Notes under the pieces: model-generated | What the model was told of the DNA's origin: nothing | The model's database searches: none | The model's input: only the letters and a program-made list of their open reading frames with translations | Assembly: GCA_026399075.1 (NCBI GenBank) | Contig: JAPLRR010000043.1 | Span: forward strand, 1-64,000 | DNA: 64,000 bases | Origin: Methylococcales bacterium | Lineage (GTDB): Bacteria; Pseudomonadota; Gammaproteobacteria; Methylococcales; Methylomonadaceae | Reading direction: 5' to 3' | Made by a program: the position numbers and the translations under genes | Shown: positions 27,608 through 36,821 of the stretch, in pieces | How positions within the stretch are numbered: the first letter of the stretch is position 1 | Layout: each line of letters opens with the position of its first letter

Positions 27608-27862
27608 ATGGATACTATCAGTTATTCAAATTTTCGTAGCCATCTGGCTAACACCTTAGATAAGGTCAATGACGATCATGTACCCATCATGATTACCCGT
27701 CAAAATGGCAAGCCCGCCGTTATTATTTCTTTAGAAGATTTTAAATCCTACGAAGCAACCGCTTACTTGATGGCAAGTCCCAAAAACGCTACGCGTTTAA
27801 ACCAAGCAATCGCCGAAATTGAAGCCGGTAAAACCGTTCAACACACGCTTGTTGACGAATGA
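27608..27862 (+). CDS. yefM: YefM-type antitoxin (Phd/YefM family)
   Basis: This 84-residue antitoxin reads MDTISYSNFRSHLANTLDKVNDDHVPIMITRQNGKPAVIISLEDFKSYEAT-type sequence, a textbook Phd/YefM DNA-binding domain followed by a toxin-wrapping tail. It has an AGGGG ribosome binding site and its operator upstream. Its stop overlaps the yoeB start by four bases (ATGA). It neutralises YoeB and autorepresses the operon. Confidence 0.95.
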   Translation: MDTISYSNFRSHLANTLDKVNDDHVPIMITRQNGKPAVIISLEDFKSYEATAYLMASPKNATRLNQAIAEIEAGKTVQHTLVDE

Positions 27863-28113
27863 TTTTGTCGTGGGCAGAGACGGCATGGGAAGACTATCTC
27901 TACTGGCAAGCAACCGACAAAAAAACCTTAAAACGCATCAACCTGCTTATTAATGATATTAAACGCCATCCTTTTTCAGGTTTAGGCGATCCCGAACCCT
28001 TACGGCATAACTGGACAGGTTACTGGTCCCGCCGTATCGACCGTGAACATCGCATCGTCTACAAGGCCTCCACTGATGCCATCATCATTGCCCAATGCAG
28101 GTATCATTATTGA
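27859..28113 (+). CDS. yoeB: YoeB-type mRNA interferase toxin
   Basis: This 84-residue toxin keeps all catalytic positions of E. coli YoeB at identical numbering: Glu46 (DPEPL), Arg65 (REHRIVY), His83 and Tyr84 (QCRYHY at the C-terminus). YoeB is a ribosome-dependent endoribonuclease that cleaves mRNA in the A site. It overlaps yefM by four bases. It lies at the right edge of the accessory island, just before the carbonic-anhydrase-like gene on the other strand. Confidence 0.96.
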   Translation: MILSWAETAWEDYLYWQATDKKTLKRINLLINDIKRHPFSGLGDPEPLRHNWTGYWSRRIDREHRIVYKASTDAIIIAQCRYHY

Positions 28114-28198
28114 TTAACGTAACGTGGCGGGGTCCAGTTCACTAGCCAGAAGGGCGGGCAACGCATGTCTGCCCACCAATTGTATGGGAGATGCTAGA

Positions 28199-28220
28199 GT
28201 GGGCAAATAAGCCTGCCCAC
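28199..28220. repeat. Hairpin between yoeB and the carbonic-anhydrase-like gene
   Basis: GTGGGCA and TGCCCAC form a 7-bp stem with an 8-base loop in the convergent gap. It could end transcription from either side, but no clear T-tract follows on either strand. Confidence 0.4.
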
Positions 28221-28229
28221 ATTACCTAA

Positions 28230-29051
28230 CTAATTGAAGTTCTTGTCAACCTTACGCCCGTTTAAGGCTTGGCCTGTGCGGACATTGCCAAAATATAAAT
28301 TTTGGAAGGCTGTGATTTGGGCTGCGGATACTTTTAATGGATTACGCAACACATACCAATCAATGCCTTCGGTACAGGGAGGGGCTGTCAAAGACCCGGC
28401 ATACGTATAAAAAGTCTTGTTATCGGGCAATAATTTGCTGGGGTTAATCGTGGTGTTTGACGGTGTGATGGGGATGTCAATTTGGCCATAGGCGTTATCC
28501 AAAATTTTCTGTAATGTGGAATTGTCTTTGCCCTGATAGTTTTCAGTGACCAATACCCCAATTATCGCCTGCTTGCCACTTGCGGTGGTGTGCCGGAATT
28601 GGATTTCCATTTTCGAAAACTGCCCGTCAATTTTATGCTCACTGGGTGCATGGAATTCAAATTGCACCAGCTCATATTTTTGCTTACCAATAAAAAACGC
28701 ATTCTTGTTATTTTTAGAGGCCGGCATGTTAACTTTAATCACATGGCCATTATTGGTGACTGAAAGTGGTGTTGTGGCATAACTAAAGCGGATGCCATTG
28801 ATATTGCCATTTTTAACCGCATTGCTGCTAAGAATATCAATGGGTGACTGTTTTTTTCCTATGCCACATTCTGCATAAGGATAGAGTTCGGGAACCGGAG
28901 CCGCGGCATTCAGACTGGTTTGTGCGCCCCATCCCGCTTGGTTGATATACGTCCATTGGGGATCGGTGCCTTCGGCATGAGTGCCATTCGCCATTGCCAA
29001 ACTGCCCATTGCCGATAGTACGAGGCAAACTTTCTTAAACGTCATATTCAT
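28230..29051 (-). CDS. Alpha-carbonic-anhydrase-like secreted protein with substituted zinc ligands
   Basis: The 273-residue product has a signal peptide (KVCLVLSAMGSLAMANGTHA) and the alpha-CA fold signatures KKQSPIDI, NNGHVIKV, HAPSEHKIDG and SLTAPPCTEGIDWYVLR, with the disulfide cysteines kept. The zinc site is altered. The usual QFHFH is QFEFH, so the His94 equivalent is Glu. The usual MExHxxH is MEIQFRH, so the His119 equivalent is Gln. Only the His96 equivalent remains. I rechecked the codons (GAA and CAA). Classical CO2 hydration is therefore doubtful; it may bind another metal or be a structural relative. It is a periplasmic protein, monocistronic. Confidence 0.85.
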   Translation of the reverse strand: MNMTFKKVCLVLSAMGSLAMANGTHAEGTDPQWTYINQAGWGAQTSLNAAAPVPELYPYAECGIGKKQSPIDILSSNAVKNGNINGIRFSYATTPLSVTNNGHVIKVNMPASKNNKNAFFIGKQKYELVQFEFHAPSEHKIDGQFSKMEIQFRHTTASGKQAIIGVLVTENYQGKDNSTLQKILDNAYGQIDIPITPSNTTINPSKLLPDNKTFYTYAGSLTAPPCTEGIDWYVLRNPLKVSAAQITAFQNLYFGNVRTGQALNGRKVDKNFN

Positions 29052-29151
29052 TTTTTTCTTTGCTATTTTAGTTAAAAAATTAGATTTTGCTTGATCGTAT
29101 GTTCTTTTAAATACCACGAGCTGAAAACAGGCCATTACCGCAATATATCTT

Positions 29152-30381
29152 TTACGAGACAGTGTCTATACGGCTGACAATCGCGCTGGATGCCAGCTCC
29201 AAGCCATTTTTATAGCAGGTAAAGGCATTGTCCTTATCACCTTGGGAAAATAATACATCCCCTAACAGCTGATACGCTTGGACAGTTGGCTCGGCAGCGA
29301 TACTTTTTGCCAAGTAGCTTTCAGCTTTCAAGATGTCATCGCATTTTACTGCCAGCTTGCCCATAACCGACAATAACACGGCGTTTTCTTGGTGGACATA
29401 AGACCATTTCTCGGCGGTTTCAAGTTGCTTTGCCACATCATTGGACTGGATGCTGCCAAACAAGGCCAATAGCGTGTCATCCCAATGATTGGATAAGGCC
29501 TCCACTAATTCCTGCTCGATTTCCGCCCCAAAACCCGCATCGATCATCGCGGCAAAATAGATGGCGGCTATTCCTGGCAGTTTTTTTATGTGTTGGGGGA
29601 CTTCTGGCCAAAGCGTTTGTAGCTCTTCAGAATTACCCGCTGTCGCGGCATTTTTTAATAATTGGCTGAAGGTTTCCGCTTCCAGCAACTTGACTTCTGC
29701 TTCCATCAGAATTTTGTTGGTGTGCAAAGACGGGATCAGTTTTCGTATGCCCTGCCAATCACCGACATGCTGGTAAGTTTGATGCAGTAACTTAAGGACA
29801 CTGGCGTGGCCTGGGTCAATTGAATGCAATCGGCTTAAGGTTTCCAAAGCTTGTTCAAACTGGTTACCGGACAAGCTCAACTCGGCATGGGTAAGGCCTA
29901 TCATGATATTGGAATCAGGCGCTTGTTCTGCCGCCGCCTTTAGGTATTCGTCCCTTTTGTCAAAAGCCCCGCGGGATTGGGCTGCCCTTGCTGCAGTTAA
30001 ATAATGGATTAACGGCGCACCACTGTGCGAGGCATGTTTGATTAGGATATTTTCAGCTTTTTCCCAATTACCTTCGGCTGAATCCACCAAGCCTGCAATC
30101 AAGGCTTCTTGTGAGCGGTTAAACTTAATGTTTTTGCCACGATTTTTAATATTCCCCGGCAACCGTAACAGCCAGCCCAAAAACCTAAAGAACAAATAAA
30201 ATACAAAAAAACCAATAATCAGGCTGACTGCAAATACGACTAGCGTCGTTTCCAATGACCAATGGCCAATGCCAATCAGCACATAACCGGGACTATCAAA
30301 GCCTTGCAGCCAAGTAGCCACAATAAAAGCAGCCGCAACAGTGGCAAGGAGAGCGCCTAGAAAATAAAATAGTTTTTTCAT
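29152..30381 (-). CDS. hemY: HemY, tetratricopeptide inner-membrane protein of the heme operon
   Basis: This protein of about 409 residues has two N-terminal membrane helices (LFYFLGALLATVAAAFIVATW and TLVVFAVSLIIGFFVFYLFF), followed by TPR-like helical repeats (AEQAPDSNIMIGLTHAELSLSGNQFEQALETL, and near the C-terminus QAYQLLGDVLFSQGDKDNAF). This is the HemY of gammaproteobacteria, not the oxygen-dependent protoporphyrinogen oxidase of the same name. Its molecular role in heme synthesis is unclear. The ATG at 30381 fits the membrane-anchor start. It lies 10 bases behind hemX. Confidence 0.9.
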   Translation of the reverse strand: MKKLFYFLGALLATVAAAFIVATWLQGFDSPGYVLIGIGHWSLETTLVVFAVSLIIGFFVFYLFFRFLGWLLRLPGNIKNRGKNIKFNRSQEALIAGLVDSAEGNWEKAENILIKHASHSGAPLIHYLTAARAAQSRGAFDKRDEYLKAAAEQAPDSNIMIGLTHAELSLSGNQFEQALETLSRLHSIDPGHASVLKLLHQTYQHVGDWQGIRKLIPSLHTNKILMEAEVKLLEAETFSQLLKNAATAGNSEELQTLWPEVPQHIKKLPGIAAIYFAAMIDAGFGAEIEQELVEALSNHWDDTLLALFGSIQSNDVAKQLETAEKWSYVHQENAVLLSVMGKLAVKCDDILKAESYLAKSIAAEPTVQAYQLLGDVLFSQGDKDNAFTCYKNGLELASSAIVSRIDTVS

Positions 30382-30391
30382 CGAGATTCTC

Positions 30392-31588
30392 TTATTGCGT
30401 TGCAGGCACTGCTTCAATTGGTGCCATTGTTTCGGCGGGCTGTTTCGGTATAACTGGCGCCACGGGTTCTGTGGTTTGCGTGGCCTTATCCGACTCCAGC
30501 CTTAACTTGGTAATATCGCGGAGCATTTTTAAGGAGCCGCTAATATCAGGGAACTGGCTATGAATTTTAAGGGCGTTTAGTTTATCTATTTCGGCAATAA
30601 ATTTACTGAAGGCTGTGTTCTGGGTAAAGTTTTCCTCGGCCCATTTTTTTGCATCCGCCAAACTGGATTGGAATAAGGTCTCATTGTGCTGAACCAAAGC
30701 AATTTTTACCATTTCCAATTTTACCCCTAATTGGCTAAGGATAAATTGCGCTTCTTCGGGCGTTAAAATTTCTTTAACTTCATGCTCAGTGTGCCGGATA
30801 GTGACTATCCCTTCCAACTGATCTAGGGCTGAATCAATTACGCCTTCTTCATCTGTGCTATCTTGGACAACGGGTTCGGGGGTTTCAGCAGGTGGTACCA
30901 AGGCTTTTCCTGTGAAAGGCAATAACAACACCAAGTCATCGACGTTATTTTGCAAGGATTGGATGGCCGCATAAGTGCCAACCACATCAACGACAACCAC
31001 GCTTTTGATATCTGCGATTTCATTGGCAATTGCTTCACGGACTTTAAACACGCCCGCATCGCCACTTTCCCTCAAACGCTGGTCGGCTGCCTCCAAGGCT
31101 TCGCGGGTGGTATTGACATCGCCGATTAAATGCAGGCGCTCATTGGCAACACTTAACAAATATTCAGCGTCGGCAATTAACCAGTCGCCACGGGTTTTAC
31201 CCAATTGGCGCTGGACTTGGCCTATGGCTTCGGATAGCTGTTTACGGGTGCCTTCCAGTTTTTCGTTGTGCAACTGGGAATAGTCGGCAAGCATTTTTGT
31301 GTAATGGCTGTCTTTGCCGGCAATGGTTGATTCTACGGTCGCAAGTTGGGTTTGGATTGCCGCCAGTTGGGATTGGTAATCCGCAATTTGTTTGGACATT
31401 TGCCCCTTAACTTCGCCGCCTAAACCTTCCTGTTGGTTACGCAGTAAGGTGAAGAAATAGAATCCAGCGCCCGCAAGCCCAATGATGATGAGCAGGATGA
31501 TAACGCCAAACCAAAAACCGCTGCGCGACCTTCGGATACGATTGGTCTCACTTTGGTCTTGTTCTTGTTGTTCACTCAATTCGGCCAC
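30392..31588 (-). CDS. hemX: HemX-like membrane protein (uroporphyrinogen-III C-methyltransferase annotation)
   Basis: This protein of about 398 residues has one N-terminal membrane helix (GFWFGVIILLIIIGLAGAGFYFF), a coiled coil (QIADYQSQLAAIQTQLATVE onward) and the conserved DWLIADAEYLLSVANERL segment of gammaproteobacterial HemX. It lacks the methyltransferase motifs of true SUMT enzymes despite the common annotation. The GTG at 31588 has a strong AGGGGG ribosome binding site and overlaps hemD, so it is preferred to the GTG at 31609. It sits between hemD and hemY. Confidence 0.9.
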   Translation of the reverse strand: MAELSEQQEQDQSETNRIRRSRSGFWFGVIILLIIIGLAGAGFYFFTLLRNQQEGLGGEVKGQMSKQIADYQSQLAAIQTQLATVESTIAGKDSHYTKMLADYSQLHNEKLEGTRKQLSEAIGQVQRQLGKTRGDWLIADAEYLLSVANERLHLIGDVNTTREALEAADQRLRESGDAGVFKVREAIANEIADIKSVVVVDVVGTYAAIQSLQNNVDDLVLLLPFTGKALVPPAETPEPVVQDSTDEEGVIDSALDQLEGIVTIRHTEHEVKEILTPEEAQFILSQLGVKLEMVKIALVQHNETLFQSSLADAKKWAEENFTQNTAFSKFIAEIDKLNALKIHSQFPDISGSLKMLRDITKLRLESDKATQTTEPVAPVIPKQPAETMAPIEAVPATQ

Positions 31589-32367
31589 TCTATTCCCCCT
31601 GTTACACACATTGTTACTGTCTCAAGAATTGCACTATCTGATGGATTATCTGCCACTGCAACCCGTTTAAATCCCAAATCGGCAGCTATTTGCCGGATTC
31701 TACCGCTGACCACCACGAGTGGCGTTTGGAACATTTGCTGATGGCATTGCCCGCCCAGCATGACCATTAAATTTTGCAACGCTTCGCCACTGGTTATCGT
31801 GATGACTGCCAGCTTACCTTGCGCTAGCAGCAAACGGACTTCTGTGCCATCAATGTTAGGTATCACCCTTTTATAAACATCCACATAATCCACGGTTGCG
31901 CCCCGCTTGCGCAGGACGGTTGCCAACTCGTCGCGCCCGCCTTCGCCACGGATGATCAAACACCGTTGGCCAGCCATCGCTTGCATGGCTGGCATGGCCA
32001 ACAAGGCTTCGCTGTCATAGCCGTTGCTTGGCACTAAATCGACCGCCATCCCAGCCACTGCCAAGGCATGGGCGGTGGCTTTGCCGATGGCGGCAATGCG
32101 CGTTGACTTAAATTGTTCTATTTTAACACCATCTGAATAGTAACTGTGCATTGTTACTGCATTGGCACTAATAAAAATAAGCCATTGATAGCTGTCCACT
32201 TGTGCAAGCGCCCGCCGCACTGCAAACGGGTCATCCACCGCCGCAATCGACAAGCTTGGAAAGCGGACAGCCACCCCACCTTGATCTTCAATCAAGCGGC
32301 ATAAATTTTCTGCCTGCTGGGCGGGGCGGGTGACCAACACCCGCCTTCCGTTCAACAATCTATTCAA
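31576..32367 (-). CDS. hemD: Uroporphyrinogen-III synthase
   Basis: This 263-residue HemD closes hydroxymethylbilane with inversion of ring D. The family is poorly conserved, but [20 protein letters not shown] at the start, [27 protein letters not shown] and [12 protein letters not shown] are clear signatures. No ATG is available at the N-terminus; TTG codons at 32367 and just inside, or the GTG at 32340, are the candidates. It overlaps the end of hemC by eight bases, so it is translationally coupled. Confidence 0.93.
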   Translation of the reverse strand: MNRLLNGRRVLVTRPAQQAENLCRLIEDQGGVAVRFPSLSIAAVDDPFAVRRALAQVDSYQWLIFISANAVTMHSYYSDGVKIEQFKSTRIAAIGKATAHALAVAGMAVDLVPSNGYDSEALLAMPAMQAMAGQRCLIIRGEGGRDELATVLRKRGATVDYVDVYKRVIPNIDGTEVRLLLAQGKLAVITITSGEALQNLMVMLGGQCHQQMFQTPLVVVSGRIRQIAADLGFKRVAVADNPSDSAILETVTMCVTGGIEWPN

Positions 32368-33310
32368 GACTCAAAGCCTGCAAGATTTTATCCGCGCCTT
32401 GGGCCAGCAAATCTTCAGCTAATTGCCGCCCAATTGCCTCTGCCTGGTCATATCCGCCTGCGCCTTCCGCACGATATAGCAAGCTGCCATCTGGGCTGCC
32501 CACCAAGCCACGCATGACGATTTGACCATCTTTTAATTCTGCAAAACCGCCTATCGGCACTTGGCAACCACCATTCAAACGGGCATTCATCGCCCGCTCC
32601 GCAAGCACACAAATACCAGTTTCCGCATCGTGCAGGGCACTCAAAATGGCATTAATTTCTTTATCATCCACACGGCATTCAATCCCTATCGCGCCTTGGC
32701 CCATGGCAGGCAAGCTGACGCTGGCATCCAGTGTTTGCGTGATCCGCTCCGCCATCCCCAGACGTTTTAAACCGGCTGAAGCCAAAATAATCGCGTCATA
32801 ATCGCCCGCGTCCAATTTTGCCAAACGGGTATTAACATTACCGCGCAAGGCCACTATCTCGGCATTGGGAAACTTTTCCTTAATTTGGCATTGCCTACGC
32901 AGACTGGACGTGCCTATACGGGCATTGGCAGGCAAATCATCCAAGCTTGCATAATGGTTTGAGACAAACGCATCGGTAGGGTCTTCACGGGTCAATATGG
33001 CTGACAAATGCAAACCTTCTGGAAATTCCACCGGCACATCTTTCATGGAATGCACGGCTATATCAGCCGTCCCTTCCAACATGCCTTGTTCCAATTCTTT
33101 AACAAACAACCCTTTGCCACCAATTTTTGCCAGCGGCGCATCCAAGATTTTATCACCCCGGGTCACCATAGTGACCAACACTGTTTTCAAACCTGGAAAA
33201 CTGGACTCCAAGCGCCCGGCAACATGTTCTGCCTGCCACAAAGCCAAAGGGCTCTGACGGGTCGCAATACGAATAATTTTTTCAGCCAAAAGCAAATCCT
33301 CACTATCCAA
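32360..33310 (-). CDS. hemC: Hydroxymethylbilane synthase (porphobilinogen deaminase)
   Basis: This 316-residue HemC polymerises four porphobilinogens on a dipyrromethane cofactor held by Cys in [13 protein letters not shown] (near residue 247). Other signatures are [33 protein letters not shown] with the catalytic Asp region, and [12 protein letters not shown]. The start appears to be a TTG at 33310, since no ATG precedes the conserved region. It is the first gene of hemC-hemD-hemX-hemY on the minus strand. Confidence 0.96.
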   Translation of the reverse strand: MDSEDLLLAEKIIRIATRQSPLALWQAEHVAGRLESSFPGLKTVLVTMVTRGDKILDAPLAKIGGKGLFVKELEQGMLEGTADIAVHSMKDVPVEFPEGLHLSAILTREDPTDAFVSNHYASLDDLPANARIGTSSLRRQCQIKEKFPNAEIVALRGNVNTRLAKLDAGDYDAIILASAGLKRLGMAERITQTLDASVSLPAMGQGAIGIECRVDDKEINAILSALHDAETGICVLAERAMNARLNGGCQVPIGGFAELKDGQIVMRGLVGSPDGSLLYRAEGAGGYDQAEAIGRQLAEDLLAQGADKILQALSLE

Positions 33311-33499
33311 AAATACGTTTATTGTAACCTTAATTTAACTTGATCGTTGCTTATAGCACAGATAAGCAGCAATTCTCATCAACGCTATAGGAGCCGTCAT
33401 TTTGGCAGGTATGCCAAAACCCAGCGCCATGGACGGTCGTTTAAAAAACGCGTAGGTGATTGATTTAGCATTACTAAGCCAAAATCCGATTGGGGCCTA

Positions 33500-33622
33500 C
33501 CTAGGGTTCTACACAAGTCAGAAAGCCCCTGCCCCCCTCTGGGAGAAGGTTGGCATAAGGGGTTAACTACCTGATTTTATCCCCTCACCCCAACCCTCTC
33601 CCTAGGGGAGAGGGAGCTATGT
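33500..33622. repeat. Dispersed palindromic repeat, copy F, in the hemC-ppa gap
   Basis: The 341-base gap between ppa and hemC carries a GC-rich element with two inverted cores, ending in CCCTCTCCCTAGGGGAGAGG. Its cores match those of the other dispersed repeats, although the flanks differ. The hemC-proximal part of the gap should contain the hemC promoter, but I see no convincing hexamers. No gene is present. Confidence 0.55.
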
Positions 33623-33651
33623 GCGCTGTAATCAAACCGCTACGCTCAAGC

Positions 33652-34263
33652 CTAACAGCCAAAATGTTTATTATAATCTTCCATTGAGTGCTTGATCACT
33701 TCATGGGCCTCGTCACGACCATAAACATTGGTGATTTCGCAGACACTCTTTTCGCTGGGCAAATGTTTGTAGGTCAAAAAATAATGTTTCAGGCGGTTGA
33801 TATACGACTCGGGGCAGTCAGACACATCCCGCCATTGCCGATAGAATTCGTCGCCTTTCATCACCGCAATAATTTTGTCATCGGCTTCGCCGCCATCCAG
33901 TAAGCGGAAACCACCAATCGGGATGGCTTGCAACAAAATATCGCCATGGGTAACGCTACGTTCACTTAACACGCAAATATCCAAGGGGTCGCCATCACCT
34001 TTGATGACGATACGCCCAGATCTGGACGCGGCATACGAGGCCACTTTTTCAGCGCAATAGGTTTGCGGGATAAAACCATACAACGTGGGGATCATATTGG
34101 AAAATTTTTGCGGGCGGTCAATTTTAAGGTAGCCGCTCTCTTTGTCGATTTCATATTTTACCGTGTCAGACGGCACGATCTCGATAAATGCAGTGACAAT
34201 TTCCGGCGCCTGCTCGCCGGGTTTAATACCATGCCAAGGATGCGCTTTATGTTGTATGTTCAT
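33652..34263 (-). CDS. ppa: Family I inorganic pyrophosphatase
   Basis: This 203-residue soluble pyrophosphatase has the signature GDGDPLDICVL, which holds the metal-binding aspartates, along with VKYEIDKESGYLKIDRP and NMIPTLYGFIPQTYC. It hydrolyses pyrophosphate to phosphate and pulls biosynthetic reactions forward. The sequence, with its INRLKHYFLTYK segment, is longer than the E. coli enzyme (176 residues) and more like the group found in other proteobacteria. It stands alone between thyA and hemC. Confidence 0.93.
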   Translation of the reverse strand: MNIQHKAHPWHGIKPGEQAPEIVTAFIEIVPSDTVKYEIDKESGYLKIDRPQKFSNMIPTLYGFIPQTYCAEKVASYAASRSGRIVIKGDGDPLDICVLSERSVTHGDILLQAIPIGGFRLLDGGEADDKIIAVMKGDEFYRQWRDVSDCPESYINRLKHYFLTYKHLPSEKSVCEITNVYGRDEAHEVIKHSMEDYNKHFGC

Positions 34264-34372
34264 AGTGGGGGCCTAATTGATGTAATAAATTGATGGAACC
34301 GACCTAGCGCACTACCAAAAAGCTTAACCTGCAAGGTCGCTTTTATCATGATTACCTAAGGTCAGGCCTTGT

Positions 34373-35206
34373 TCAGATTGAAATTGGCGCTTTGATGGCG
34401 GGGTGCGCCTGATAGTTTTCAAAACAAAAATCGTCGTAACAATAATCAAAAAGCGAGGCGGGCTTGCATTTGATTGTTAAGGTTGGTAACGGGTAAGGTT
34501 GGCGGCTTAATTGGATTTTGGCCTGTTCTTGGTGGTTAAGGTATAAATGTACATCGCCACCTGTCCAGATAAAATCACCCACAGCCAAATCGCATTGCTG
34601 GGCAACGATATGGGTCAACAAGGCATAACTGGCGATATTGAACGGCAACCCCAAAAAGGTGTCGCAACTACGCTGGTAAAGCTGGCATGATAGTTTGCCA
34701 TCAGCCACATAGAATTGAAAAAAGGCATGGCAAGGTGCCAAAGCCATTTTGCCTTGCGCCACATTTTGCTGCGGGCTGATACTTTCATCGGGCAAATCCG
34801 CCACATTCCAAGCCGAAACTATGATGCGGCGGCTATTCGGTGTGGTTTTCAGTTGTGTTATCACTTGTTGAAGTTGGTCGATATGCCGTCCATCCGGCGC
34901 TTGCCATGACCGCCATTGCTGGCCGTAAACCGGGCCTAAATCACCATAGTCATCGGCCCATTCATTCCAGATATTGACGTGGTTCTGGTGCAAATAAGCC
35001 AAATTGGTGTCGCCTTTTAAAAACCACAACAGTTCATGGACGATGGATTTGATATGCACTGTTTTGGTGGTCACCAAGGGGAAACCTTGGGCCAAGTCAA
35101 AGCGCATCTGATAACCAAACAAGGACAAGGTGCCGCTGCCCGTCCTATCGCCTTTAAGGCTACCTTCGCTAAGAATTTTTTCGACTAATGTTAAATAGGG
35201 CTGCAT
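34373..35206 (-). CDS. thyA: Thymidylate synthase
   Basis: This 277-residue ThyA is slightly longer than the 264 residues of E. coli. The nucleophile is Cys in [12 protein letters not shown]. The folate and dUMP sites appear in [38 protein letters not shown] and [15 protein letters not shown]. It converts dUMP to dTMP using methylenetetrahydrofolate. It is not next to folA here. Its stop codon lies 110 bases before ppa. Confidence 0.97.
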   Translation of the reverse strand: MQPYLTLVEKILSEGSLKGDRTGSGTLSLFGYQMRFDLAQGFPLVTTKTVHIKSIVHELLWFLKGDTNLAYLHQNHVNIWNEWADDYGDLGPVYGQQWRSWQAPDGRHIDQLQQVITQLKTTPNSRRIIVSAWNVADLPDESISPQQNVAQGKMALAPCHAFFQFYVADGKLSCQLYQRSCDTFLGLPFNIASYALLTHIVAQQCDLAVGDFIWTGGDVHLYLNHQEQAKIQLSRQPYPLPTLTIKCKPASLFDYCYDDFCFENYQAHPAIKAPISI

Positions 35207-35273
35207 GGCTGTTTAAAAGGTCATAGTTTGTGATTTTGCCGATACCACTGGCGGTTTAAAGGGACTTAGTCCC

Positions 35274-36821
35274 TCAAAGCGCATCTTCCCCGGCTGGCAT
35301 CGCCCCGCCGTCTATACTGGGTTGATCCAGCAAGTGGCTTAGCCAAGCTTCGGCCGCCCCCCGATTAAGGTCTAAAACACCTTCAGGAAAAAAACCAAAC
35401 GCTAACACCAATAATGCGGGAACCCCCAATAAGGCCAATTCCCGTGGACGCAAATCTTGTGCGTGTAGGACGGCACTTTGGGTGATTGGCCCAAAAAAAG
35501 CACGGCGCGTAAATGCAAACATATAGGCTGCGCCAAGCACGGCACCTGCCAATGCGGCGATACCTAAACCCGGGTGGGCGGTTAGGGCACCGATAATCAA
35601 TAATAATTCAGCTGGAAATCCGTTAGTGCCCGGCACACCAATACTTGCCAGCACAAATAAAAAATAAAAGCAGGTTAGCCTTGGCATAGTCTTCGCCAAA
35701 CCACCCAAATGGATAGCCTCAGTGCTGGCAAACCGTTGCTGGATAAACCCAGCAAGCAGCATCAGCGAGCTGGCAATCAGGGCAAAATTGAACAGTTGAA
35801 GAATTGCCCCTTGGATACCTTGCATCGTTAAGGAGGAAATGCCAATAATCACCAGCCCGACATGGCTGATGCTGGCATAAGCCAATAGCCGCCTGAGGTT
35901 GCTTTGTTGCAAGGCAATCAAGCCGCCATAAATGAGTGTGATGGCCCCTAAAATACCCAACACCCAACTATATTCCAGCGCCGCAGACGGGGCTAACGGC
36001 AAAGCAAAGCGCAATAGGCCGTAAATGCCCAGTTTTAGCCCCATCAGCAAGGCGGTCAGTTGCGCAGGGCCTTCCATTGCCGCCGTGGGCAACCAAGTAT
36101 GGAACGGGATTAAGGGCGCTTTAACTGCAAACCCCAACAACAGCAACAAAAACACCAGTGCCTGCAAATTGTCAGGCAAAGGGCTTGCCAAGAGTGTTTC
36201 CAAATTAAAACATAGGCCATAGGGAATTGCCCCGTCCATCGCTTGCGCAGGATTCAGCGCCAAGATAATGAATGCAAACAATAGGGGCACGCCGCCAAAC
36301 AACATAAACAGGGTATATTTCATCGCCGCGCCGCGCCGCTTCGGGCCTATGCCCCATAAGCCAATCAAAAAGAAGATGGGCGGCAGGGTCAGTTCCCAAA
36401 ACAAAAAGAACAGCATCGTGTCCAAGGCTGAAAACACCCCGATAGTGATACCTTCCAATGCCAACAACAAGGCAAAATGCAAGCGCTGTAAATGTTGTAC
36501 GGCAGTCCACGAGGCGCTTATCGCCATCAGCGTCAATAATGCCGTCATGGGCAAAAATAACACGGAAATGCCATCAACGCCGACCAAAAACTCACTATTG
36601 AGGCTAGGTATCCAAGCATAGCGCTCCAATAGTTGGAATGTGCCGCTGTTAGCCGGATCAAATGCCCAGCGCACCATCACCGTCAAAAGCAATTCAATAA
36701 TTGCAACCGCCACTGCAATGACTTTGGCCCAATGTAGATTACGGCTAAGGCCAACCGCAATAGCCCCCAGCAAGGGCAAGAGGATAACGGTGCTCAATAA
36801 TGGAAAACCGTCCCCAATCAT
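35274..36821 (-). CDS. NuoM-like proton-conducting antiporter subunit (last gene of the DAB-type operon)
   Basis: This 515-residue Mrp/NuoM-type membrane protein has about 14 helices. The channel residues are intact: Glu in LFWELTLPPIFFLIGLWG (TM5), Lys in GFAVKAPLIPFHTWLP (TM7) and Lys in ALLMGLKLGIYGLLRF (TM8). It overlaps the upstream antiporter-like gene by four bases (ATGA). The operon also has dabA and two more such subunits but none of the peripheral NADH dehydrogenase genes, so a complex I role is unlikely. The likely role is coupling ion flow to inorganic carbon uptake. Confidence 0.85.
   Translation of the reverse strand: MIGDGFPLLSTVILLPLLGAIAVGLSRNLHWAKVIAVAVAIIELLLTVMVRWAFDPANSGTFQLLERYAWIPSLNSEFLVGVDGISVLFLPMTALLTLMAISASWTAVQHLQRLHFALLLALEGITIGVFSALDTMLFFLFWELTLPPIFFLIGLWGIGPKRRGAAMKYTLFMLFGGVPLLFAFIILALNPAQAMDGAIPYGLCFNLETLLASPLPDNLQALVFLLLLLGFAVKAPLIPFHTWLPTAAMEGPAQLTALLMGLKLGIYGLLRFALPLAPSAALEYSWVLGILGAITLIYGGLIALQQSNLRRLLAYASISHVGLVIIGISSLTMQGIQGAILQLFNFALIASSLMLLAGFIQQRFASTEAIHLGGLAKTMPRLTCFYFLFVLASIGVPGTNGFPAELLLIIGALTAHPGLGIAALAGAVLGAAYMFAFTRRAFFGPITQSAVLHAQDLRPRELALLGVPALLVLAFGFFPEGVLDLNRGAAEAWLSHLLDQPSIDGGAMPAGEDAL

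Noticed and set aside
28230-29051. Plain annotation as active carbonic anhydrase feeding the DAB system
   Set aside because: Two zinc-binding histidines are replaced and the gene is 11 kb away from dabA in a separate transcription unit.
30392-31588. True uroporphyrinogen-III methyltransferase activity for HemX
   Set aside because: The protein has a membrane helix and coiled coil but none of the SAM-binding motifs of SUMT enzymes.
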